Assembly: GCA_020845495.1 (NCBI GenBank)
Contig: JADLFM010000032.1
Span: forward strand, 1 to 18,975
Origin: Chloroflexota bacterium
GTDB lineage: Bacteria > Chloroflexota > UBA6077 > JACCZL01
Reading direction: 5' to 3'
Length of the DNA: 18,975 bases
Every line of letters starts with the position of its first letter. Within the stretch, counting starts at the first letter, position 1. The position numbers and the translations under genes are program-made. Below, in pieces: positions 1 through 7,420 of this stretch. The notes beneath the pieces were generated by a model that searched no databases, was not told the origin of the DNA, and saw only the letters and a program-made list of their open reading frames with translations.

Positions 1-633
1 ATGACGGCGACGATCGGCGGGGCGACGATCTCCCAGACCATCACCGTTGCCGCCATGGCCACCTCGGCCACCAGCAGCCAGGTGCTGAACTTCTCCCAGC
101 TTGGCATTAGCTTGACCGTCAACGGCTACGGGGCCAACGCCACCGGCGCCAACATTCGGAACGACTTCGTCACCGCCGCGAACGTCACCACCGACGCGGG
201 TACTGCGTCTGCCGCGTTCCAGGTTGGCGCGAACGCCAACCAGACGGTGACCGTCGGCATGTCCAGTTCGCTCTCGACGAACATCGGCAACGGCGGCGGC
301 TTCGGCAGCCTGTCAGCGGGCGTCACCGCCTTCGCGGGTGCCTCGACGACCACGAACGCGCAGGCGATGATCCAGTCGGTGGACAAGGCTCTCGCCGACA
401 TCTCGAGCAACCGAGCGACCCTTGGTGCGGTCCAGAACCGGCTGGAGCACACCATCACCAACTTGCAGACCTCCAGTGAGAACCTGCAAGCGTCCGAGAG
501 CCGCATCCGCGACGCCGACATGGCCGACGAGATGGTCTCCTTCACTCGCAGCAACGTGCTCCAGCAGGCCGGTACCTCGATCCTCGCCCAGGCCAACCAG
601 CTTCCCCAGTCGATCCTCTCCCTGCTGCGGTAA
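1..633 (+). CDS. fliC: Flagellin, C-terminal part (5'-truncated by the window edge)
   Basis: Structural subunit of the flagellar filament, exported through the flagellar type III apparatus. The last ~85 residues form a classic flagellin C-terminal domain: an SSNRATLGAVQNRLEH stretch, then SENLQASESRIRDADMADE, and a terminal QQAGTSILAQANQLPQSIL helix ending in LLR. Residues ~1-120 are Ala/Thr/Gly/Asn-rich, as expected of the variable surface-exposed D2/D3 region. The conserved N-terminal flagellin domain is absent and the reading frame is open at base 1, so the gene almost certainly begins upstream; the ATG at base 1 is probably an internal Met. A strong hairpin terminator lies 28 bases after the stop, so this is the last gene of its transcript. 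Identity is secure; full length and start are unknown. Confidence 0.93.
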   Translation: MTATIGGATISQTITVAAMATSATSSQVLNFSQLGISLTVNGYGANATGANIRNDFVTAANVTTDAGTASAAFQVGANANQTVTVGMSSSLSTNIGNGGGFGSLSAGVTAFAGASTTTNAQAMIQSVDKALADISSNRATLGAVQNRLEHTITNLQTSSENLQASESRIRDADMADEMVSFTRSNVLQQAGTSILAQANQLPQSILSLLR

Positions 634-661
634 TCGCCCTCGCCGCTCGCGCGGCCATTCA

Positions 662-696
662 GAAAGAGCGCCCACGCTTCGGCGGGGCGCTCTTTC
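662..696 (+). terminator. Intrinsic terminator hairpin of the flagellin gene
   Basis: Perfect 12-bp arms at 662-673 and 685-696. After one bulged base, three more pairs (675-677 with 682-684) close a C(UUCG)G tetraloop, an exceptionally stable RNA loop. The 3' side ends in TCTTTC rather than a long T-run. It lies 28 bases after the flagellin stop codon. Confidence 0.8.
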
Positions 697-1172
697 ACGT
701 TCCCCACGCACGCGCATGGCGTCTGCTCTAGCGTCCGCCGTTCGGGATAGCTGCCTCAGTCTTCGGCTCGATTACCCACTACCCTCGGCCGCATCTCCCG
801 CGTAGATGTGAGAGGCCGCCTACGTCGACCACAACCTACGGCACGCACCCCTCGGCCGCTCGGCGAATCCGAGATCTGAGAGGGCTCGGATGGCCGGGCA
901 TAGCTCGAGAGCGGAAAGAATCCGGCTCGGGTTGTGCGCCCGGCTCCTTCGCGGTAGGATACCGACAGCACGAAACGGTACGGTTCTTGAAGGCGTGTGC
1001 CCATCACACCCGGCCGGCGCCTCCCGTATGGCATGCCAGCCCGCTTCGTGAGCCTCATCCTTCGTGCACGGCCGTACCCGGGTACGCCGGTTTCCTGACA
1101 CGATCGGGTTTCCCAGCACCTTTCCATCTCGGTACGCCTCCATTTCAGCCAGGCTAAGAAGGCAGATACCCG
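697..1172. other. Intergenic region without a recognisable gene
   Basis: About 480 bases between the flagellin terminator and the binding-protein gene. Reading frames here look like chance GC-rich frames. It contains a 14-bp perfect palindrome at 1073-1086, a 7-bp inverted repeat at 867-873/885-891 and a 5-bp one at 995-999/1005-1009. The promoter of the transporter cassette presumably lies here, but I could not identify convincing -35/-10 boxes. Confidence 0.6.
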
Positions 1173-2552
1173 ATGAAACGTCGTGAGTTCCTCCGTGTCG
1201 CCGCTCTCGGGCTCGTGGTGACCGCCTGCGCCCCTTCGACCCCCTCCACGCCGACCGCCGCGCCCAAGACCGAAGCGAAGCCGACTGAGGCCGCGAAGCC
1301 CGCTGCCAGTCCGGCCGCCAGTCCGGCCGCCGCGTCCTCGCCAGCCGCAGCATCTTCGCCAGCCGCCGCGGCCAGCCCGGCCGCCAAGCCGGCCGTGGCT
1401 CCGAGCCCAGGCGCGTCACCGGCAGCCAGCCCTGCCGCGTCGCCGGCCGCTGCCGCACCGTCGTCCGGGGCCACTGCCCGTACGCCGACGAACCTCACCG
1501 GCGAGATCCCGATCGGAGCCGTCTGGTCGCTGACCGGCGCTGCCGCCGTCTACGGGCCGCAGCAAAAGAACGGCTCCGAGCTGGCGATGAACGAGATCAA
1601 CGCCTCGGGCATGCTCGGGAACGGCAAGCTCCGGCTGATCGTGGAGGATGACCGTTCGGTCCGCGAGGGCGCCATCTCCTCGTTCGAGAAGCTGATCAAC
1701 ACCGATAAGGTCTCAATGATCCTCGGACCCACGCTCTCGAATTCGGCCCGCGCCGCCGACCCGATCGCCCAGGATCAGAAAGTCGTCGTGCTGGCCGTCT
1801 CGAACACCGCCGACGGCATCCTCGAGATGGGCAACTTCGTCTTCCGGGACAGCCTGCCAGAATCGGTCGTGGTGCCGAACACCGTCAAGGTCACGGAGAA
1901 GGCGCTTGGCTACAAGAAGGTCGCCGTGATGTACGGCGAGGATGACGCCTTCACCAAGAGCGGCTACGACGTCTTCGCCAAGGCGCTCGCCGACAACAAG
2001 GTTCAGGTGCTCACCACCGAGACGTTCAAGAAGGGTGATACCGACTTCTCGGCTCAACTCACCAAGATCAAGTCACTCAATCCAGACGCGATCATCCTCT
2101 CGGCGCTCGCCGAGGAGGCCGCCGGCATCATGGTCCAGGCGCGCCAGCTTGGCATCCCGCCGAGCGTCCGGTTCATCGGTGGCAATGGCCTGAACTCCTC
2201 GCAGCTCGCGAAGCTGGCCGGCCCGGCCGCCGAGGGCGCGATTTCGGGAGCGGCCTGGTTCATCAGCGCCGATACGCCGGGCAATCAGAAATTCGTCCAG
2301 TCGTACCAGCAGAAGTACACCATGCCGCCGGATCAGTTCGCCGCGCAGGCGTACACCGGCGTCTACCTGCTCGCCTACGCGCTCCGCGACGCCGATGCTA
2401 CGGCCGGGCCGACCGTTCGTGACGCGCTGGCGAAGCTTCAGAACGTCGATACGGTCCTCGGCAAGTTCTCCTTCGCCGACAACCGGGAGGCCGTGCACAC
2501 GCCCATCGTGCAGGAAGTGCAGAACGGCCAGTTCGTGCTGTTCAAGGGCTGA
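1173..2552 (+). CDS. livJ: ABC transporter substrate-binding lipoprotein, LivJ/LivK (HAAT) type
   Basis: Extracytoplasmic receptor that captures a branched-chain amino acid, amide or similar ligand for the permease encoded downstream. The N-terminus has a twin-arginine motif (R3-R4-E-F-L) and a lipobox ending at Cys19 (VVTAC), so it is probably a Tat-exported lipoprotein. Residues ~20-109 are a low-complexity Ala/Pro/Ser linker with repeated SPAAS units. Residues ~111-459 are a type I periplasmic-binding fold of the Peripla_BP_6 kind: IPIGAVWSLTGAAAVYGP, then ILGPTLSNSARAADPIA, then KKVAVMYGEDDAFTKSGYD and DFSAQLTKIKSLNPDAIIL. The ATG at 1173 is supported by AGAAGG about 11 bases upstream and by the signal peptide starting there. 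It is followed by 203 bases and then the two permeases and two ATPases. The ligand cannot be read from the sequence; binding-protein families of this type also carry amides, urea and aromatic compounds. Confidence 0.93.
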   Translation: MKRREFLRVAALGLVVTACAPSTPSTPTAAPKTEAKPTEAAKPAASPAASPAAASSPAAASSPAAAASPAAKPAVAPSPGASPAASPAASPAAAAPSSGATARTPTNLTGEIPIGAVWSLTGAAAVYGPQQKNGSELAMNEINASGMLGNGKLRLIVEDDRSVREGAISSFEKLINTDKVSMILGPTLSNSARAADPIAQDQKVVVLAVSNTADGILEMGNFVFRDSLPESVVVPNTVKVTEKALGYKKVAVMYGEDDAFTKSGYDVFAKALADNKVQVLTTETFKKGDTDFSAQLTKIKSLNPDAIILSALAEEAAGIMVQARQLGIPPSVRFIGGNGLNSSQLAKLAGPAAEGAISGAAWFISADTPGNQKFVQSYQQKYTMPPDQFAAQAYTGVYLLAYALRDADATAGPTVRDALAKLQNVDTVLGKFSFADNREAVHTPIVQEVQNGQFVLFKG

Positions 2553-2755
2553 GCCTGTGGTATTCGACGGCTGACTTCGGGGGAGTGCGGGCTGCGGGTT
2601 GTAGTACTCGCGGCTTGAGTGCGTGCCGCTCAACGGCTGTAGTCAGGCCGGTTGCTGAGCCGAACCAGGATACGCGAGCCCCACGTGCCCGCCATCGGCA
2701 GCGGCGTGCTACGATGGCGACCCGGCACGTGAAGAGTCCGGGCTAGCGAGGTTCG
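2553..2755 (+). promoter_or_regulatory. Spacer between binding protein and permeases; weak promoter candidate
   Basis: A 203-base gap separates the receptor gene from livH. An extended -10-like element (TG at 2707-2708, TACGAT at 2710-2715) lies 40 bases before the livH start, but I see no good -35 box. No clear terminator follows the receptor gene. The gap may allow higher expression of the receptor than of the permease, which is common in such cassettes; this is inference. Confidence 0.25.
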
Positions 2756-3811
2756 GTGGAGCAGCTCCCACAGCAGATCGTCAATGGCATCTGGCAAGGC
2801 GCCGCGCTGGCGTTGTTTGCCATGGGCTACACCCTGGTCTTTGGCTCCCTGGACATCGTCAACCTCGCCCACGGCGCCACCTACATGTGGGGCGCGTACT
2901 TCGGGCTGATCGTCGTCACCCGCCTGGGCCTGCCGTTTTGGGCCGCCATTCCCGTCGCAATGATCGGGGCCGGCCTGCTGGCCGTGCTGCTGGACTTGCT
3001 CGCCTTCAAGCCGCTGCGGGCGCTCACAGTCGGCGGCCTGGTGCTCTGGGGCGGCTTCATCATCCTGCTGATCGGGGTGATTGGCCCCTGGGATCCCGCG
3101 CTCAAGACGATCCTGGCGGCCATTGGCGGGCTGATCATGGCGGCCGGCATCGTGCTGGACTACCGCGCCATCGCGCCGATCCGGCAGCAGCAGGTGCCGG
3201 CCCTCGCGCCGATGATCTCCTCGATCGGCGCATCCATCGTCTTGATCAGCCTGGCGCAGGGCGTGTTCGGGAGCCAGGTCTCCCGCTTCCCGCCGACCAC
3301 GTTCCCGCTCTTGCCGTACCAGCTACCGGGCGGCGTGGTGATCGCTCCAATTCAACTGCTGGTGCTGGTGCTGTCGCTGGCGTTGATCGTCGGGTTGAGC
3401 TTCCTGCTGGCGCGCACCCGGATAGGCCGGGCGATCCGGGCTATCGCCTGGAGCGCCCGAACGGCGCGGCTGCTCGGGGTGAACGTGGACGTCGTCGTGG
3501 GGCAGACCTTCTTCCTCTCGGGGGCGCTCGCTGGCGCGGCCGGCGTCCTGCTTGGGCTGGCCTTCAATCGGCTCGAACCGATCATGGGCAATGACATCGA
3601 ACTGGCCGGCCTGACCGTCATCATTGTCGGCGGGATGGGCAGCGTCGGCGGCGCGGCGGTAGCGGCGCTCCTGGTGGGCATGCTCCGGGTGATGAGCGTG
3701 GCGTACATCGACAGCAGCTTCCGCGACGCTTTCGTGTTCGCACTGTTGATCCTCGTCCTGGTGGCCCGCCCGAACGGAATCTTCGGCCGAGGTAAGGCGG
3801 TCCGTGCCTGA
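2756..3811 (+). CDS. livH: Branched-chain amino acid type ABC permease, LivH family, with an insertion
   Basis: Inner-membrane permease that pairs with LivM. The start is typical of LivH: Q-I-V-N-G-I at residues 7-12, GYTLVFGSLDIVNLAHGA at ~24-41, then YMWGAY. The C-terminal half has the ATPase-coupling stretch (GRAIRAIAWSARTARLLGV, ~224-242) and the EPIMGNDIELAGLTVIIVGGMGS block (~274-296). At 351 residues it is longer than the usual ~290-310. The excess is a hydrophobic insertion (~88-142) with about two extra membrane segments, placed between the FKPLR motif and the IRQQQVPALAPMISSIGAS motif that normally follow one another. The start is GTG, with GAGG just upstream. It overlaps livM by 8 bases, so the two are probably translationally coupled. 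Confidence 0.9.
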   Translation: MEQLPQQIVNGIWQGAALALFAMGYTLVFGSLDIVNLAHGATYMWGAYFGLIVVTRLGLPFWAAIPVAMIGAGLLAVLLDLLAFKPLRALTVGGLVLWGGFIILLIGVIGPWDPALKTILAAIGGLIMAAGIVLDYRAIAPIRQQQVPALAPMISSIGASIVLISLAQGVFGSQVSRFPPTTFPLLPYQLPGGVVIAPIQLLVLVLSLALIVGLSFLLARTRIGRAIRAIAWSARTARLLGVNVDVVVGQTFFLSGALAGAAGVLLGLAFNRLEPIMGNDIELAGLTVIIVGGMGSVGGAAVAALLVGMLRVMSVAYIDSSFRDAFVFALLILVLVARPNGIFGRGKAVRA

Positions 3812-4721
3812 CGTCATCGCGAACAACGCCTCGGTCATCAACTTCACGTTGATCAACATTGCCCTCGCGCTGAGCATCTACGTGACGCTCGCGACCGGCC
3901 TGCTCTCGCTGGCAAACGCCGGCTTCCTGGCCATCGGCGCCTACACCGCCGCCATCCTGACCACCAGTGTCCAGGTGCCGCTCGGCATCTCATTCGTCGT
4001 GGCGTTCATCGTCGCGGCACTCATCGCCGTGCCGTTCGGGCTGGCCGTCCTGCGCCTGCGCGACGTCTATCTGGCCATCGCGACGCTCGGGTTCGGCCAG
4101 ATCGTGAACGTGCTCGTCTTGAACGGCGACAAGATCCTGCGCGCCATCACCGGCAACCAGGATCTGACCATTTTCCGGGGCGCGGAGGGCATCACCCTCA
4201 CCTACTCAGCGCCGCGCATCGTTCTCGGACTGCCTGAGACGACCTGGCCGCTGCTGCTGTACGTCGTCGGGTTGGCTGCGTTCTTCGCGGTACTGCGACG
4301 CTCTCACTACGGGCGCGTCCTCGCCGCGATCCGCCTGGACGAGCCGGCGGCAGGCACACTCGGAATCGACGTCGTACGGTACAAGCTGCTGGCGTTCGTC
4401 ATCGGGTCGGCCATCGCGGCCGGGGCCGGGGTGCTGAGCGCGCCGATCGTCCGGGTGATCGACCCGCGTAGCTACGTCTTCAGCCGGGCTGTCGACATCC
4501 TGGCCTACGCCATCCTCGGCGGCGTCGCCCACTGGGTCGGCCCGATCGTCGGGGCGGCGGTCCTAACCTTGCTGCCAGAGGTGCTACGGTCGCTTCAGCA
4601 GCAGCGCGACGTGGTGAACGGGCTGATCATCATGCTCTCAATCATCTTTCTGCCGCGTGGGCTCGCCGACCCTCGGTTTTGGGGTAGCGTGATCGGCCGG
4701 CGCAAGGGGAAGCGGCTGTGA
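3804..4721 (+). CDS. livM: Branched-chain amino acid type ABC permease, LivM family
   Basis: Second inner-membrane permease, forming the channel with LivH. At 305 residues it is of normal length. It shows the LivM hallmarks: TGLLSLANAGFLAIGAYTAA (~31-50), LRLRDVYLAIATLGFGQI (~83-100) and the cytoplasmic loop GRVLAAIRLDEPAAGTLGID (~170-189), which contacts the ATPases. About eight to ten hydrophobic membrane segments are visible. The C-terminus is basic (RRKGKR). The GTG start lies inside the end of livH (8-base overlap) and is preceded by GAGGTAAGG. A 52-base gap separates it from the ATPase gene livG. Confidence 0.93.
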   Translation: MPDVIANNASVINFTLINIALALSIYVTLATGLLSLANAGFLAIGAYTAAILTTSVQVPLGISFVVAFIVAALIAVPFGLAVLRLRDVYLAIATLGFGQIVNVLVLNGDKILRAITGNQDLTIFRGAEGITLTYSAPRIVLGLPETTWPLLLYVVGLAAFFAVLRRSHYGRVLAAIRLDEPAAGTLGIDVVRYKLLAFVIGSAIAAGAGVLSAPIVRVIDPRSYVFSRAVDILAYAILGGVAHWVGPIVGAAVLTLLPEVLRSLQQQRDVVNGLIIMLSIIFLPRGLADPRFWGSVIGRRKGKRL

Positions 4722-4773
4722 GCAAGGCGCCTCGGCTGGCTCCACCGAACGGCGCCCCGGCCCGCCAGACGAC

Positions 4774-5667
4774 ATGAGGGGGAACTCGCCGGCCGGCCCG
4801 GTGACCGCCCCTTCAGCCGCGCTGCTCGCCGTCGAGCACGTGACTCGTCGCTTCGGCGGGCTGGCCGCACTCGAGGACGTGACCTTCGCCATGCCGGCTG
4901 GCCGGATCACGGCGCTGATCGGACCGAACGGGGCCGGTAAAACGACTCTCATCAACGTTATCAGCGGGCTGACGCCGCCGACGAGCGGGCGGGTGCTGCT
5001 GGACGGCGTCGTCGTGACCGGCCGCCCGCCGCATCAGGTGGCCGCGCTCGGGATCGCTCGGACGTTTCAGAACATCCGGCTCTTCACCGATCTGTCAGTG
5101 ATCGAGAACGTCATGCTCGGCCGGCATCTGCATCGCCGAGCGGGCCTGCTGGAGACGATATTCGGGCTGCCGCGTGGCCGGCATGAGGAGCACGATGCTC
5201 GTGCGTTCGCTAGCGCGGTCCTGCACCGGTTAGGGCTGACGTATCTCGCCGCGGCCGAGGCCGGCGCACTCTCGTACGGCGATCAGCGGCGGGTGGAAAT
5301 CGCGCGGGCGCTCGCCGCCGAGCCACGCGTGCTGCTGCTCGATGAGCCAGCCGCCGGCCTGAACGCGACCGAGACGGCGTCGCTCGCCGACTTCCTGCTG
5401 AACTTGCGGGCGGGCGGCCTGACGTTGCTGGTCATCGAGCACGACATGGACTTGATCATGCGCGTCAGCGACAGCGTCGTCGTGTTGAACTTCGGGCGCG
5501 CCATCGCCGAGGGGCCGCCGGCGGCGATCCAGCAAGACCCGCGCGTCATCGAGGCGTACCTCGGCGAAGACGACGCGGGCGCCAAGAGCCCCGGCGGGGA
5601 GCACGGGGCCGGCGGACTGGGCGGCAGTACGTCTAGCCGAAGCAGGCCGGGCGGGGCGCCGCCGTGA
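4774..5667 (+). CDS. livG: ABC transporter ATP-binding protein, LivG family
   Basis: Cytoplasmic ATPase that, with LivF, powers the importer. Walker A is GPNGAGKT (50-57), the Q-loop is in RTFQN (Q99), the signature LSYGDQRR begins at ~166 and has the form typical of LivG, Walker B is LLLDEP (187-192), and the switch His is H223 (VIEHDM). The ABC domain ends at ~264 (IEAYLGE). About 30 Gly/Ser/Pro-rich residues follow; they are not part of the family core and look disordered. The start is uncertain: ATG at 4774 has no obvious ribosome-binding site, and GTG at 4801 is an in-frame alternative that keeps the whole domain. The stop overlaps the livF start. Confidence 0.93.
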   Translation: MRGNSPAGPVTAPSAALLAVEHVTRRFGGLAALEDVTFAMPAGRITALIGPNGAGKTTLINVISGLTPPTSGRVLLDGVVVTGRPPHQVAALGIARTFQNIRLFTDLSVIENVMLGRHLHRRAGLLETIFGLPRGRHEEHDARAFASAVLHRLGLTYLAAAEAGALSYGDQRRVEIARALAAEPRVLLLDEPAAGLNATETASLADFLLNLRAGGLTLLVIEHDMDLIMRVSDSVVVLNFGRAIAEGPPAAIQQDPRVIEAYLGEDDAGAKSPGGEHGAGGLGGSTSSRSRPGGAPP

Positions 5668-6386
5668 TGAGCGGCCCGCTGCTCGTCGTCGAAGACCTTC
5701 AGACGTACTACGGCGGCATCGCGGCCCTACGCGGGATCAGCTTCCGCGTCGAGCGGGGCACTGTGGTGGCGCTGATCGGCGCGAACGGGGCCGGCAAGTC
5801 CACGACACTCAACACGATCAGCGGCCTGCTCGCGCCGCACCACGGCTCGATTCGCTTCGAAGGCCGCGAGATTGCCGGCTGGCGGGCGGATCGGGTGGCC
5901 GGCCTGGGTCTGGTCCAGGTGCCCGAGGGCCGGCAGATGCTGGCGCCCCTCTCGGTCGAAGAAAACCTGCTCATGGGCGCGTACACCCGCCGCGATCGTG
6001 ACGTCGGCCATGACCTGAACGACATTTTCGACCGCTTCCCACGCCTGGCCGAACGGCGGCATCAACTGGCCGGCTCGCTCTCGGGCGGCGAGCAGCAGAT
6101 GTTGGCGATCGGGCGGGCGTTGATGGCGCGCCCGAAGCTCTTGATGATGGACGAGCCGTCGTTGGGATTGGCGCCGCTGATCGTGCAAGACGTCTTCCGA
6201 CTGATCGCCGACCTGAAGCAGCAGGGCAGGACGATCCTGCTGGTCGAGCAGAACGCCCGCAAAGCATTGGCAGTGGCGGACCAGGCGTACGTGCTCGAAG
6301 GTGGGACGATCGCTCGCGAGGGACCGGCGGCGCAACTCCGTCACGACCCAAACATCGTCGCAGCGTACCTCGGCCACCAGCACTGA
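5664..6386 (+). CDS. livF: ABC transporter ATP-binding protein, LivF family
   Basis: Second cytoplasmic ATPase of the importer; 240 residues, normal for LivF. Walker A is GANGAGKS (39-46), the LivF-type VPEGRQ motif is at ~86-91, the signature LSGGEQQ at 139-145, and Walker B LLMMDEP at 159-165. The usual switch His is replaced by Gln in LVEQNA (Q196), which is normal for LivF. The start is GTG at 5664, overlapping the livG stop by 4 bases; the adjacent ATG at 5667 overlaps it by one base and is equally possible. The last four codons and stop (GHQH-stop) are the first copy of a 15-bp threefold tandem repeat that continues into the 3' untranslated region. Confidence 0.94.
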   Translation: MMSGPLLVVEDLQTYYGGIAALRGISFRVERGTVVALIGANGAGKSTTLNTISGLLAPHHGSIRFEGREIAGWRADRVAGLGLVQVPEGRQMLAPLSVEENLLMGAYTRRDRDVGHDLNDIFDRFPRLAERRHQLAGSLSGGEQQMLAIGRALMARPKLLMMDEPSLGLAPLIVQDVFRLIADLKQQGRTILLVEQNARKALAVADQAYVLEGGTIAREGPAAQLRHDPNIVAAYLGHQH

Positions 6387-6416
6387 GGCCACCAGCACTG
6401 AGGCCACCAGCACTGA
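6372..6416 (+). repeat. Three perfect tandem copies of a 15-bp unit spanning the livF stop codon
   Basis: The unit GGCCACCAGCACTGA occurs at 6372-6386, 6387-6401 and 6402-6416 without any mismatch. The unit is five codons long, so every copy stays in the livF frame and would read GHQH-stop. The first copy is the real end of livF. The arrangement looks like recent slipped-strand duplication of the gene's 3' end. Confidence 0.95.
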
Positions 6417-6553
6417 CCTCCCTCCAGACGGAACGCGGCCTGCAAGCACCCACGTTCGGAATCTTCATAGCCGCCATTCAGTCGGGGTTAACACAGCGCG
6501 CTCAGGACAGGCGTATCGTCACATCAGGCGGTGCACACAGCACCAGAGACGCA

Positions 6554-6560
6554 TGGAGGA
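6554..6560 (+). promoter_or_regulatory. Ribosome-binding site fixing the start of the small secreted protein
   Basis: TGGAGGA ends 9 bases before the ATG at 6570. It rules out the longer frame that opens at 6531, in which the signal peptide would be internal. Confidence 0.8.
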
Positions 6561-6569
6561 TCTCTTCTG

Positions 6570-7052
6570 ATGAAGACGCCAAGACTGGGCGTAGCCCTGG
6601 CCGGATTCGCTGCCATGATGCTAACGGTCACGGGAGCGGCTTCGACAGCATCCGCGCACGAGTTACACTCCCAGGGATCTCCGACAAATATTGCTAGCGG
6701 CCATGCTGACTACTACGTCTGGCATGATGGCCATGATATTCATCTCGACGTGGCGAGCGGCGACAATTCAGCCACCATTCGCGGAAAGCTCCATACCGAT
6801 GGAACGTTTCACGACTTGAGCCAGAGCGACAACAATCAGGACTTTCATGCATCGATTTCCGACGACCGTCACACCATCAAGTTCCACGGCTCTCCCGGAG
6901 CAAACCTCAACGACCTCAAGGTCCGGGTCGAAGACTCCAACGTCGTCCACGTGAAGCTCTATCGGAACGGCGGCAAGGCATCCACCGATCAGATCTGGGT
7001 TGGCCAGGACGACGAGCATCCGAGCCACAGCAGCTTCACGCTGCACCTGTAG
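6570..7052 (+). CDS. Small secreted histidine-rich protein of unknown function
   Basis: 160 residues. The N-terminus is a clear Sec signal peptide with a probable cut after ASA (residue 29), leaving ~131 residues with about 15 His, many Asp and no Cys. The mature part looks beta-rich, with a YYVWHDGHDIHLD stretch, GKLHTDGTFHDL, DDRHTIKFHG, VHVKLYRNG and a C-terminal QIWVGQDDEHPSHSSFTL. From memory this resembles a family of short exported proteins of unknown function sharing W-H-D, TDG-x-F, a D-x-x-x-I-x-F strand and a final G-x-x-x-x-H-P-x-x-x-x-F-T; I cannot verify this. It has an excellent ribosome-binding site. GC content in the parts I counted is ~50-55%, clearly below its neighbours. 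It stands alone, 183 bases after livF and before a large palindrome. Metal binding is possible but is only an inference from the His content. Confidence 0.82.
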   Translation: MKTPRLGVALAGFAAMMLTVTGAASTASAHELHSQGSPTNIASGHADYYVWHDGHDIHLDVASGDNSATIRGKLHTDGTFHDLSQSDNNQDFHASISDDRHTIKFHGSPGANLNDLKVRVEDSNVVHVKLYRNGGKASTDQIWVGQDDEHPSHSSFTLHL

Positions 7053-7118
7053 CGAGCAGCGAGGCGTGAGTAGTGGGTCACACTGCATTTCGTTGAGTAT
7101 GGGCGCAGCGCTGGGATG

Positions 7119-7172
7119 CCCCTCACCCCGTACCCCTCTCCCGCGCGCGGGAGAGGGGTACGGGGTGAGGGG
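7119..7172. repeat. 54-bp perfect palindrome, probably a dispersed intergenic repeat
   Basis: Two 27-base arms (7119-7145 and 7146-7172) are exact reverse complements with no spacer, starting CCCTCACCCCGTACCCCTC. Palindromes of this CCCTCACCCC...CCCTCTCCCG type occur as dispersed intergenic repeats in many GC-rich bacterial genomes (from memory). When translated they give the tell-tale PLTP-PSPARGRG peptide. It would form a very long hairpin in either transcript and could end transcription of the upstream gene. Confidence 0.9.
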
Positions 7173-7296
7173 GTCTCAACCGAATGTGGCGTGATCCACA
7201 GTGGGCGGTGCGTGCGAGGTCTCGGCGCGCACATGTGGGCGTGCGCCGGGGCCTCCAAGGCGTTTCTTCTGACGGGTGAGGCACGCTACTACGCTC

Positions 7297-7322
7297 ATGC
7301 GTGGCATGCGTGGCAGGATAAT
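7297..7322 (+). promoter_or_regulatory. Tandem 9-bp direct repeat next to a -10-like box upstream of the response regulator
   Basis: ATGCGTGGC occurs twice in direct succession (7297-7305 and 7306-7314), followed two bases later by GATAAT at 7317-7322. OmpR-type regulators usually bind direct repeats, so this may be a site for autoregulation. No -35 box is evident; the identification is tentative. Confidence 0.3.
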
Positions 7323-7415
7323 CCTGGGGAGCGCATCGTTGCTGCCCGCTGGCTGCCGTGCCTTCTCTGTGCCCTGACACCACATACTGCACTCCGTTGC
7401 TGCCGCCCCCCGGGC

Positions 7416-7420
7416 AGGAG
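7416..7420 (+). promoter_or_regulatory. Ribosome-binding site fixing the response-regulator start
   Basis: AGGAG lies 7 bases before the ATG at 7428. The receiver domain starts directly after it (NPGILLVDDD), which excludes the far longer upstream frame. Confidence 0.75.

Noticed and set aside
6281..6300. Gln instead of His in the switch region of LivF
   Set aside because: LVEQN is the usual form in LivF-type ATPases, not a defect.
5727..6449. 240-residue minus-strand frame opposite livF
   Set aside because: Antisense to a gene with all ABC motifs intact; the translation has no recognisable domain.
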